In this document: piece by piece, positions 43,711-51,029 of the stretch
Layout of the letters: every line of letters begins with the position of its first letter
How positions within the stretch are numbered: position 1 is the stretch's first letter
NCBI RefSeq assembly: GCF_017896165.1
Contig: NZ_JAFCNB010000010.1
Location: 186,001 to 250,000, forward strand
Source of the DNA: Microbispora oryzae
Lineage (GTDB): Bacteria; Actinomycetota; Actinomycetes; Streptosporangiales; Streptosporangiaceae
Reading direction: 5' to 3'
DNA: 64,000 bases
Program-made: the position numbers and the translations under genes
Notes under the pieces: model-generated
The model's input: the letters and a program-made list of their open reading frames with translations, nothing else
Told to the model about the DNA's origin: nothing
Databases searched by the model: none

Positions 43711-44919
43711 TCAGTTCTTCGTCGCGCGGACGCGCTCCAGCGCCCACAGCGCGAACGCCGCGGTGGACAGCGTGCCGCCGAGCAGGCTCACCCCGGTCCA
43801 GCCCGCTCCGGTCCAGGCGACGGACGTCAGCAGCGATCCGGCGGCGCCGCCGAGGAAGCACGTGGTCATGAACGCGGAGTTGAGCCGGTTGCGGTTCTCC
43901 GGGCGGAGCGCGTAGATCACGTTCTGGTTGGCGTTCAGGACCACCAGATGGGCCACGTAGAAGAGCACGACCCCGGCGATGAGCCAGCCCAGTGAGGCCG
44001 CGCCGGCGCTGATCACCGGCCACGCCAGCGCCAGCGTCGCGGTGCCGACTCCGCTGACCCGCTGCACCCATCCGCGGTCGGCCAGCCGGCCCGCGATGGG
44101 CGCGGTGATCGGCCCGACGATCCCGACGAGGCCGAACGTGCCGATGGCCGCCTCGCGCCAGCCGTACGGCGGACCGGACAGGAGGAAGGTCATCGCCGTC
44201 CACAGCGCGCTGAACGCGGCGAACGACAGCGCACCGATCCCGGCCCGCCACCGCAGCGGCGGTTCGTGCCGGAACATCGCGAGCGTCGACCGCAGCAGCG
44301 CCGGATAGGACAGCCCGACGCGGGTGTGCAGGCGAGGGAGGAACCGCCACAGCAGCACGCCGACGACGGCCATGAGGATCGCGTTCAGCCAGTAGACGGT
44401 CCGCCAGCCGCCGAGCTCGGAGAACGCTCCGGAGGCCGTGCGGGCCAGCAGGGCGCCGAGCAGCAGACCCGCCATGACCGTGCCGACGACCTTGCCACGT
44501 TCGCCCGGCGCAGCGAGCGTGGCCGCGTACGGCACCACGACCTGCGCGGCCACCGATGTGAGGGCGGTCAGGGCGGTACTGGCCAGCAGCACCGGACCGC
44601 TCGGCGCGAGAGCGGAGACCAGCAGGAACGCCGAGGTCCCGGCGAACAGCGTGACCGCGAGCCGGCGGCGTTCCACGAGGTCGCCCAGCGGAACCAGGAG
44701 GATCAGCCCCAGCGCGTACCCACCCTGGGCGGCGGTCACGATCAGCGTGGCCATGGTGGTGCTCAGCCCCAGGTCTCGCCCGATCACCTCGAGCAGCGGC
44801 TGGGCGAAGTAGTTGCCGGCGACCGACAGGCCGGTGGCCACCGACATCAGCAGCAACAGCCCGCGACCCAGTCGCGGGGCGTGCTCCGTGATGGGCACGC
44901 GCTCAAGGGTTTCCGTCAT
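43711..44919 (-). CDS. MFS transporter divergent from a LysR regulator
   Basis: The 402-residue protein has twelve predicted helices. The helix 2-3 loop is PLGDLVERRRLAVTLF, a clear motif A, and QGGYALGLILLVPLGDL is typical of the family. The N-terminus (MTETLERVPITEHAP) is cytoplasmic. It is the promoter-proximal gene of a two-transporter operon and is divergent from the LysR-family gene 80 bp away. That arrangement usually means the regulator controls it in response to the exported compound. The substrate is unknown. Confidence 0.87.
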   Translation of the reverse strand: MTETLERVPITEHAPRLGRGLLLLMSVATGLSVAGNYFAQPLLEVIGRDLGLSTTMATLIVTAAQGGYALGLILLVPLGDLVERRRLAVTLFAGTSAFLLVSALAPSGPVLLASTALTALTSVAAQVVVPYAATLAAPGERGKVVGTVMAGLLLGALLARTASGAFSELGGWRTVYWLNAILMAVVGVLLWRFLPRLHTRVGLSYPALLRSTLAMFRHEPPLRWRAGIGALSFAAFSALWTAMTFLLSGPPYGWREAAIGTFGLVGIVGPITAPIAGRLADRGWVQRVSGVGTATLALAWPVISAGAASLGWLIAGVVLFYVAHLVVLNANQNVIYALRPENRNRLNSAFMTTCFLGGAAGSLLTSVAWTGAGWTGVSLLGGTLSTAAFALWALERVRATKN

Positions 44920-44938
44920 GGCTCAAGAGTGCGCCCCC

Positions 44939-44982
44939 ATCGATCAATGAGTCCAACACATACTTTTCATCGCGATCGATCG
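44939..44982. promoter_or_regulatory. LysR-type control region between divergent genes
   Basis: This AT-richer stretch contains ATCGATCAATGA near 44939-44950 and a perfect palindrome CGATCGATCG at 44973-44982. Partial dyads and the position between the MFS and LysR starts fit binding sites for the LysR protein. The exact box is not resolved. Confidence 0.4.
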
Positions 44983-44999
44983 TGCGGCACGATGGTTGG

Positions 45000-45884
45000 A
45001 TGGAGCTGCAGCAACTCAGGTACGTCGTCGCCGTCGCGGAGACCAGCAACTTCACCCGGGCCGCCGAACGCTGCCGGGTCGTGCAGTCGGCGCTCAGTCA
45101 TCAGATCGCCGGCCTGGAACGGGAGCTGGGCGCCCGGCTGTTCGACCGCACCAGCCGGCGCGTACGGCTGACTCCGGCCGGGGAGGCGTTCCTGCCCGCG
45201 GCCCGGGAGTGCCTGGAGGCCGCGGACCGCGCGCGGGCCGAGGTCGCCGCCGCCGGCGGGGAGATCCGCGGGCGGCTCGCCGTCGGCGCCATCCCCACGG
45301 TCGCGGCCGTCAACCTGCCGGTCGCCCTGCGGGACTACCGCCTGCGCCACCCGCGGGTGCACATCACGCTCACCTCGGAGGGCAGCACGGATCTGATCGA
45401 ACGCGTGCGGCAGGGAACCGTTGACGTCGCGTTCCTCGGTCTGCCGACCCGCGTGGAGCCGAAGGGAGTCCAGAGCCGGCGGCTCGGCGGCGGCGAACTG
45501 GTCGCCGTAGTCGCGCCGGACTACCACCTGACGGACCACGAGGTGGATCTGCAGAGTCTGGCCGACGAGCCGTTCATCGACTTCCGCTCCGGCGCGGCCG
45601 GGCGGGCGCAGTCGGACGAGGCATTCGCGGCGGCGGGCGTGCGGCGCGAGGTCCCCTTCGAGGTGTCATCGGCCGAGTTGATGGTCGATCTGGTCCGGCA
45701 GTGTCTCGGCGTGGGCATGCTGCCGGCCGCGTACGCACCCCGCTTCCCCGACCTGCGCGTCATCCGCCTCCGCAATGCCCCCGCACGGGTGGAGCACCTG
45801 ATCTGGGGCAACCGGCCCTCTCCGGCGGCCACGGCCTTCCTCGATCTGCTCCGCGCCGATCATGCGGAAGAAGTCGTCGCCTGA
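45000..45884 (+). CDS. LysR-family transcriptional regulator
   Basis: The protein has 294 residues from the ATG at 45000; an in-frame GTG or ATG further upstream gives no conserved sequence. The N-terminal winged helix (about 1-60: MELQQLRYVVAVAETSNFTRAAERC, SALSHQIAGLERELGARLFDR) is diagnostic. A substrate-binding domain (about 88-290) follows, with LAVGAIPTVAAVNLP and FLGLPTRVEPKG. It is divergent from the two-MFS operon and is its probable regulator, as well as being autoregulated. The effector is unknown. Confidence 0.92.
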   Translation: MELQQLRYVVAVAETSNFTRAAERCRVVQSALSHQIAGLERELGARLFDRTSRRVRLTPAGEAFLPAARECLEAADRARAEVAAAGGEIRGRLAVGAIPTVAAVNLPVALRDYRLRHPRVHITLTSEGSTDLIERVRQGTVDVAFLGLPTRVEPKGVQSRRLGGGELVAVVAPDYHLTDHEVDLQSLADEPFIDFRSGAAGRAQSDEAFAAAGVRREVPFEVSSAELMVDLVRQCLGVGMLPAAYAPRFPDLRVIRLRNAPARVEHLIWGNRPSPAATAFLDLLRADHAEEVVA

Positions 45885-45970
45885 TGAGCTCCGGCAGCGT
45901 CGCGCACGCGGTTTCTGTCGGTTCCTCATGCCAGGGTCTTCCCGATCACCCCTGAGAGAACGGGAATCCC

Positions 45971-46483
45971 GTGAACGATTACGAATGGCTCGATGACGAA
46001 GCGTTCTGCGCGACGTTCGTTTACGGTCTCACCCCCCACGAGGCGCTGGCGCGCCTCGGCGTCGAGGTGTTCGACGGTGACGACGAGGAAGGCGACATCG
46101 ACGAGGGTCTCATCTGCGCACGCCCAGCCGAGGGCGGAACCATTCTGAGCGAGGACAACGGCTACGCCGGCACGCTGGCCGAGGTGCTTGGGCCCCTGTC
46201 CGCCGGGACGGTAACGGCGAGCGTCTTCGTCAACGTGAACAAAGTGGCGGAATTCGTCCACTACTCCGACGGCCGTGAGATCCTCTCCTTCGATCCGCTG
46301 TTCCCCCATCACGAGGAGTCCGTCCCGGACGACTTCCTCGCCGACCGGATCGAGCTCGGCCTGGCCGGCGACAAGTCCGAGGGCGGGCTCGCCGCCGCAC
46401 TGCGACTGGCCGAACGCGTCACCGGAGTGCGGCCGGACGACTCCAGTGACGTCGTGGCCGCCCACGGTGTCCTGGACTATTGA
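45971..46483 (+). CDS. DUF6461-type hypothetical protein
   Basis: The 170-residue acidic cytoplasmic protein starts at GTG 45971. It begins MNDYEWLDDEAFCATFVYGLTPHEALARLG, a pattern I associate with actinobacterial DUF6461 proteins, and has a compact alpha/beta composition with no membrane segment. Function is unknown. It lies 86 bp after the LysR gene and is convergent with the DUF4132 gene; a strong hairpin separates the two. Confidence 0.7.
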   Translation: MNDYEWLDDEAFCATFVYGLTPHEALARLGVEVFDGDDEEGDIDEGLICARPAEGGTILSEDNGYAGTLAEVLGPLSAGTVTASVFVNVNKVAEFVHYSDGREILSFDPLFPHHEESVPDDFLADRIELGLAGDKSEGGLAAALRLAERVTGVRPDDSSDVVAAHGVLDY

Positions 46484-46522
46484 GAACGATGTTGCGGAGA
46501 TGTGGTGCGGCCGCGGTAAGGG

Positions 46523-46555
46523 GGCGGCAGGCCGCTTTCGTCGAGGCCTGCCGCC
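46523..46555. terminator. Bidirectional hairpin terminator
   Basis: A perfect 11-bp stem GGCGGCAGGCC (46523-46533) and GGCCTGCCGCC (46545-46555) has an 11-base loop. It lies between convergent genes ending at 46483 and 46568. Confidence 0.8.
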
Positions 46556-46567
46556 GTTGGCGGCGTC

Positions 46568-48640
46568 TTATCGGGTGATCTGGCGGGTGATGGAAGGGTC
46601 GGCGATGGCGGTGTCGTCGGCGAGCAGGAACGCCTTGGACAAGATGACCGACAACATCCCGCCGTCCTCCTCGAAGGGCAGGAAGACCCGGTCTCCCGCG
46701 CCACTGGGGACGATGCACAGATAGGCGTCGTTGGGCTCCATCAAGATGTTGCCCGACCCCAGATGGATCTTGTAGGTCCGCAGGTCACCGCGCACACGCA
46801 GGAACCGATCGGTCAGCTCCACCCGGTCGGCGATCTTCAGGCGGGGCACGAGACGAGCCAGCGCGTCACGCCGGGTGCGGGCGGTCTCGGTCAGATCGCC
46901 GAACCCGAAGGAGTGCCAGTAGTCCCGCATCCGGTCCGGCCCATGGTCGGCCCACCGAGGATCGGCGGTGATCGAGGTGACGGCCACGAACAGGTCGACG
47001 TCCCGCATGGCCTCGCTGAACACAAGCGGCGGGACTTCCCTCAACGGCGCCTGGTCCCACCTGCCCTCGGCCAGCCGGCAGAAGTGGATCCTGCCGGTTC
47101 CGGCGTGGCTCTCGTCGTACAAGTCGTGCTCCAGTGTCACCCGCCACAGTCCGCCCGCCAGCACCCGCTGGGCCTCCCCGTCGCCGTCCCAGTGCCCCAG
47201 GAAGCCGGCCTGCCAGCGTCGCTGCTTGAACAGCGCGCGCAGCTTGCGGTAGTCGACGAGGTGTCCCGAGAATCGGTTGGAGTAGGTGCCGCTCATCTCC
47301 TCGGCGGGGGTGAGCAGGTAGACCTCGCGGAAGGCCTGCTTGAACGGCTGACGCAGCTCCTTGTCCTGCACCGTCTCCCGCCAGGCCCGCACTTCTTCCA
47401 GGGACGCGCGAGCCGGATGCCACAGCCGCACCGGCACGTCCGGCACGGTCAGCCCAAGCTCGCCGCGCCACACGCCGGGCGAGACCTCGAACTCCCAGAT
47501 CAGCCGATCGGTGACCGGGTGCCCCTCCAGTTGCCGGTACGGCGGAGTCGTCTGGCTGGTGTATCCGGCCTCCAGCGCCCTGGACAGGGTGGCCTGCTGC
47601 TGTGATGTCCGCTTGGCCAGCTCGCGCAGCCGCTTGACCTCGTCGGGGTGCTCCCGCCTGACCACCGCCGGGACCGCCTTGAGCTTCCTGCCCCCGTGCC
47701 ACCACGAGAGTTCGACCTCGCCGTCGGTCGAGATCACCGCCGTGTGCTCGCCGACGGTCTGCCGTACCCGCCCGTCGGGCAGCCGGAAGGCCACCTCCAG
47801 CCGCTCGGCCAGGGCGGGTTCGATGCGTTTGAACATGCGATCGAGTTGCATGGGCACCCCGGCGTGCCGGGTGGCGCTGCGGGCGGCGCGCAGCGCGGAG
47901 ATCGCCTCGGGAGTCGGATGCTCTTCCACCGCGCGGGCGACCTCGAACAGCAGCCTCTGTGAGGGCAGGGTCCTGGCCCGGGTGGGGGCCACCGCGACTC
48001 CGGGAAGCAAGCTGTCCAGCAGCTCCGGCAGCCAGGGCTCGTCCCGGAAGAGCGCCAGCCGTACCGCGCGGCCGAGGGTGTCCCTCTCCCCGTGTGTGAA
48101 CGCCTTCTCCGCCGTGTACGGGATCTCACCGGCATGGATGGCCGCGACGCGGTTCTCGGCCGACTCCAGGGCCGTCCGGGCGAAGTCCGGGTAGCCGGGC
48201 AGCCCGTTGAGCCAGTCGACCACGCCGGACAGCGGCGGGGCGCCGTGGTACGGCACCTGCCGCACCGCCTCGGCGAACAGGGCTCGCCGCTCCACGTCCC
48301 AGCCGAGCAGGAGTTCCATCTCCGCGACCGCGATCGGTCCCAGCCCCTCCGCGAGCCGGGTGCTCAGCTCGGCGTCCATGCCCGCCAGCCCCGCCGCCGT
48401 CAGCGTGGGGAAGAGGCCGTGGGGCAGCCCGAGCTGGAGCATCTCGCGGGCCGGGCCGGCCAGCCGCCGCCGGTTCTCCTCGTCAAGCGCGTACCGTCCC
48501 GATGCCGGGTCGCCGCCGCCGGCCCGGACCCGCGTGCCCAGCCCGGCGCTCAGCTGGGAGGCGTCGGGCCAGTACACGGGGTCATTCATGCTTCCGGTCA
48601 GCAGATCATGCAGGCGCTGCGCGAGGGGGGTGAGGTGCAT
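46568..48640 (-). CDS. DUF4132-domain protein (short form)
   Basis: The 690-residue protein starts at ATG 48640 with AGGAAG upstream. The N-terminal 290 residues are helical and not recognised. The central and C-terminal parts carry DUF4132-like sequence: LRELAKRTSQQQATLSRALEAGYT, VRLWHPARASLEEVRAWRETVQ and QAFREVYLLTPAEEMSGTYSNRFSGH (about 330-470). A tail from about 580 has DPRWADHG, YWHSFGFGDLTETARTRRDAL and KIHLGSGNILMEP. DUF4132 proteins (MolR/YehI-related) are usually longer, so this is a short version. No enzymatic residues are established. It is co-transcribed with the small ubiquitin-like candidate 106 bp upstream. Confidence 0.75.
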   Translation of the reverse strand: MHLTPLAQRLHDLLTGSMNDPVYWPDASQLSAGLGTRVRAGGGDPASGRYALDEENRRRLAGPAREMLQLGLPHGLFPTLTAAGLAGMDAELSTRLAEGLGPIAVAEMELLLGWDVERRALFAEAVRQVPYHGAPPLSGVVDWLNGLPGYPDFARTALESAENRVAAIHAGEIPYTAEKAFTHGERDTLGRAVRLALFRDEPWLPELLDSLLPGVAVAPTRARTLPSQRLLFEVARAVEEHPTPEAISALRAARSATRHAGVPMQLDRMFKRIEPALAERLEVAFRLPDGRVRQTVGEHTAVISTDGEVELSWWHGGRKLKAVPAVVRREHPDEVKRLRELAKRTSQQQATLSRALEAGYTSQTTPPYRQLEGHPVTDRLIWEFEVSPGVWRGELGLTVPDVPVRLWHPARASLEEVRAWRETVQDKELRQPFKQAFREVYLLTPAEEMSGTYSNRFSGHLVDYRKLRALFKQRRWQAGFLGHWDGDGEAQRVLAGGLWRVTLEHDLYDESHAGTGRIHFCRLAEGRWDQAPLREVPPLVFSEAMRDVDLFVAVTSITADPRWADHGPDRMRDYWHSFGFGDLTETARTRRDALARLVPRLKIADRVELTDRFLRVRGDLRTYKIHLGSGNILMEPNDAYLCIVPSGAGDRVFLPFEEDGGMLSVILSKAFLLADDTAIADPSITRQITR

Positions 48641-48746
48641 GCCGATGCTTCCTGTCGGGAGCGGATCCGGTGGGTGACGGACGGGTCGGTGCCGAGCACG
48701 TCGTCGATCATGCGTCGGCAGGACGGCGGCCCGCTTGAGCCAGGTG
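48641..48746 (-). pseudogene. Possible remnant of a second DUF4132 3' end
   Basis: The 106-bp gap between the small upstream gene and the DUF4132 gene reads, with one frame change, as TWLKRAAVLPTH then MIDDVLGTDPSVTHRIRSRQ. This resembles the true C-terminus of the neighbouring DUF4132 protein (LSKAFLLADDTAIADPSITRQI). It may be the tail of a deleted tandem copy. The match is short and the call tentative. Confidence 0.3.
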
Positions 48747-49139
48747 TCAGCCTCCGACCAGAGGGACGAGCTTGACGAAGGACACGACCGGGTCGACGGT
48801 CAGATCGACCTCGGTGTCCAGGTCGTCGATCTGCCGGTCGCCCACCAACAGCAGGAATCCGTTGCGGGCGAACGCGGCCTCGGCGGCGTCGGCCTGCTTC
48901 TCCCAGTCGAGCCTGTGCACGGTGCGCATCCGGTAGCCGTTCAGCTCGGCCTCGGCGTCGGTGGGCTTGACCAGCCCGCGGAAGTGGTGGGATGGGGCGG
49001 CGTTGTATCGGGCCACCTCCTCGCGCACCCGCAGCCGTACCAGCTCCCGGGCCGAGGTCCGCTCGGGCAGGCCGGGCAGCGTGAACTCCTCCAGTGCCCG
49101 GCCCGTCGCGCTCTCGTCGCGAAAGGTGACCAGCGCCAT
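48747..49139 (-). CDS. Small beta-grasp (ubiquitin-like) candidate ending in Gly-Gly, DUF4132 partner
   Basis: The protein has 130 residues from the ATG at 49139, with AAGGGA about 7 bases upstream; a GTG two codons earlier is the alternative. It begins MALVTFRDESATGRALEEFTL (beta-hairpin), then a helix (SARELVRLRVREEVARYN), an insert, and a C-terminal part GFLLLVGDRQIDDLDTEVDL then VSFVKLVPLVGG. That order and the spacing of LLLVGDRQIDDLD and the final strand with GG closely follow ubiquitin's LIFAGKQLEDG and LHLVLRLRGG. The protein ends exactly at Gly-Gly. Function is unknown. It precedes the DUF4132 gene in the same transcript. Calling it ubiquitin-like is my inference from pattern. Confidence 0.6.
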   Translation of the reverse strand: MALVTFRDESATGRALEEFTLPGLPERTSARELVRLRVREEVARYNAAPSHHFRGLVKPTDAEAELNGYRMRTVHRLDWEKQADAAEAAFARNGFLLLVGDRQIDDLDTEVDLTVDPVVSFVKLVPLVGG

Positions 49140-49219
49140 CGGCACGTCCCTTGATCGTTGGGGGGTGACAGCGCAATCAATAGCAACCCGGTCCGACAGA
49201 ATCGCGGTGTCCGGCGCGA

Positions 49220-49945
49220 TCAGCCCTGCGCGGTGGAGCGAATGACGATCTCATTGGTGTCGACGGTGTCGGGCTGGGCGATCGCGTGGCCGATGGCGTC
49301 CGCCACCGCGGCGGCCGGAAGTCCGAGTTCGAGCGACGCGGCCAGGGCGGCGGCCCTGATCTGGGGGTCGCCACCGTGGTCGTTGAGCTCGGAGTGGGTG
49401 TAGCCGGGGCTCACCACGGTGACCCGGATGTCCCGGCTCTCCTGGCGCAGCCCCTCGGAGATCGCGCGGACGGCGTATTTGGTGGCGCAGTAGACCGCGG
49501 CCGTCGGATCGACCCGGTGACCGGCCGTGGAGGCGACGTTGACGATGTGACCGCGGCCGCGGGCGCGCATCAGCGGGAGAACGGCCGCGATGCCGTTCAG
49601 GGTGCCGCGCAGGTTGACGTCGATCATCTGGTTCCACTCGTCGATCCGCAGCGCGTCGAGCGTCGCCAGGGACATCACCCCCGCGTTGTTGATCAGTACG
49701 TCGATGTGGCCGTGCCGGTCGTGGGCGCCCTCGACGAACGCGCGGACGCTGCCGAGGCTGGTCACGTCGAGTTCCCGGTGCTCGGCCGTGCCACCGGCCG
49801 CGCGCAGTTCGCCGACGAGCGCGGCGAGCCGGTCGACGCGGCGCGCGCCGAGTACGACGTGGTGGCCGTCGGCGGCCAGCCGGCGGGCGGTGGCCGCGCC
49901 GATGCCGCTGCTCGCGCCGGTGATGAGGACGATCTTGGAGGTCAT
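49220..49945 (-). CDS. Short-chain dehydrogenase/reductase (SDR)
   Basis: The 241-residue classical SDR starts at ATG 49945 with GGGAG upstream. The cofactor loop TGASSGIG lies at about 9-16, ARRVDRL suggests NADPH preference, and NNAGV is near 85. The catalytic Ser lies in NVASTAGHRVD and the Tyr/Lys pair in YCATKYAV (about 150-157). It oxidises or reduces a small carbonyl or hydroxyl substrate in the cytoplasm, identity unknown. It is divergent from an MmyB-like HTH regulator 188 bp away, a common arrangement in actinomycetes in which the regulator controls the SDR. Confidence 0.9.
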   Translation of the reverse strand: MTSKIVLITGASSGIGAATARRLAADGHHVVLGARRVDRLAALVGELRAAGGTAEHRELDVTSLGSVRAFVEGAHDRHGHIDVLINNAGVMSLATLDALRIDEWNQMIDVNLRGTLNGIAAVLPLMRARGRGHIVNVASTAGHRVDPTAAVYCATKYAVRAISEGLRQESRDIRVTVVSPGYTHSELNDHGGDPQIRAAALAASLELGLPAAAVADAIGHAIAQPDTVDTNEIVIRSTAQG

Positions 49946-50133
49946 AGGAGGCTCCCGGTCGAGAGTGTGATTACGGCGAGCGCCGCGTGTCTCACCCTCC
50001 GGGAGCCGGGACACCTGGAGAAGGCCGTGACTTCCTGGGTGTGCGACACCCCGCCAAGCCTGGGGACGCGAATCGGCTGCCAGGGAGCACGGCACCCTGG
50101 CAGGCACTCGACGGAGGCGCCTACGCTGCGCGT

Positions 50134-51018
50134 ATGCCGGTCAGTGACAACAGGCTGGGGGAATTCCTCCGGGCCCACCGCGCCCGGGTCGACCCGACGG
50201 ACGTGGGACTGTACGGGGGCGGCGACCGCAGGGTGGCCGGGCTGCGCCGCGAGGAGGTCGCCGTGCTCGCCGGAGTAAGCGTCGACTACTACGCCCGCCT
50301 GGAACAGGGCAGAGAACGCAATCCCTCCGCGCAGGTGCTCGACGCGATCGGTCGGGCCCTGCGGCTCCATCCGGACGCCCGCGGCCACGCCTTCCGCCTC
50401 GCCGGTATGAACCCCAGCCTGGCCTCCAACGGCTCCCGGGATCTGGTGCACCCCGCGCTCCTGCGACTGCTGGACGCGTTCCCCACCTCGGCCGCGTACG
50501 TGCTCGGCCCATCGTTCGACGTGCTCGCCACCAACGACGTCGCCGCCGCGCTGCTCTCGCCGTTCTCCGGCCTGACCAACATGGTCCGGGTGCTGTTCCA
50601 GCACCCGCAGGCCCGCGCCGTCTTCGTGAACTGGCCGACGCTGGCGGAGACCACGGTCCACGCGCTGCGGCTCAACGCCGGCCTGTTCCCGGACGACACG
50701 GGCATCCGGGAGTTGGTGGCCGACCTCCAGCGGGACTCGCCCGAGTTTCAGGCGCTCTGGGCGGACCAGACCGTGCAGGGGCTCACCCGCCAGTTCAAGG
50801 TGTTCCATCATCCGGACGCGGGGCGGGTGGAGCTGACCTACCAGACCTTCGACGTCCGCGACGCCCCCGGTCAGCAGCTGCTCGTCGGCACCCCGGAGCC
50901 GGGCAGCCGCAGCGCCGAGGCCCTCGCCTATCTGGCCGCCCTCCACGTCCCGGCGCACGCCCGCGACGCGGCGCCAGGGCCGAGAGAGTGGCGGCACCGC
51001 TCAGGGGGCGCGCACTAA
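50134..51018 (+). CDS. XRE/MmyB-like transcriptional regulator
   Basis: The 294-residue protein starts at ATG 50134. The N-terminal helix-turn-helix (about 8-75) contains RRVAGLRREEVAVLAGVSVDYYARLEQGR, a hallmark of this family. The C-terminal part (about 100-270) is an MmyB-type PAS-like ligand-binding domain with NWPTLAETTVHALRLNAG and QGLTRQFKVFHHPDAGRVELTYQTF. It is divergent from the SDR gene and likely controls it and itself. The ligand is unknown. Confidence 0.88.
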   Translation: MPVSDNRLGEFLRAHRARVDPTDVGLYGGGDRRVAGLRREEVAVLAGVSVDYYARLEQGRERNPSAQVLDAIGRALRLHPDARGHAFRLAGMNPSLASNGSRDLVHPALLRLLDAFPTSAAYVLGPSFDVLATNDVAAALLSPFSGLTNMVRVLFQHPQARAVFVNWPTLAETTVHALRLNAGLFPDDTGIRELVADLQRDSPEFQALWADQTVQGLTRQFKVFHHPDAGRVELTYQTFDVRDAPGQQLLVGTPEPGSRSAEALAYLAALHVPAHARDAAPGPREWRHRSGGAH

Positions 51019-51029
51019 GATCGCGTCCC

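Noticed and set aside
48598-49176. 192-codon minus-strand frame overlapping the small Gly-Gly protein
   Set aside because: Most of it is Arg/Gly shadow sequence. Only its last part, in the gap, was kept as a possible DUF4132 remnant.
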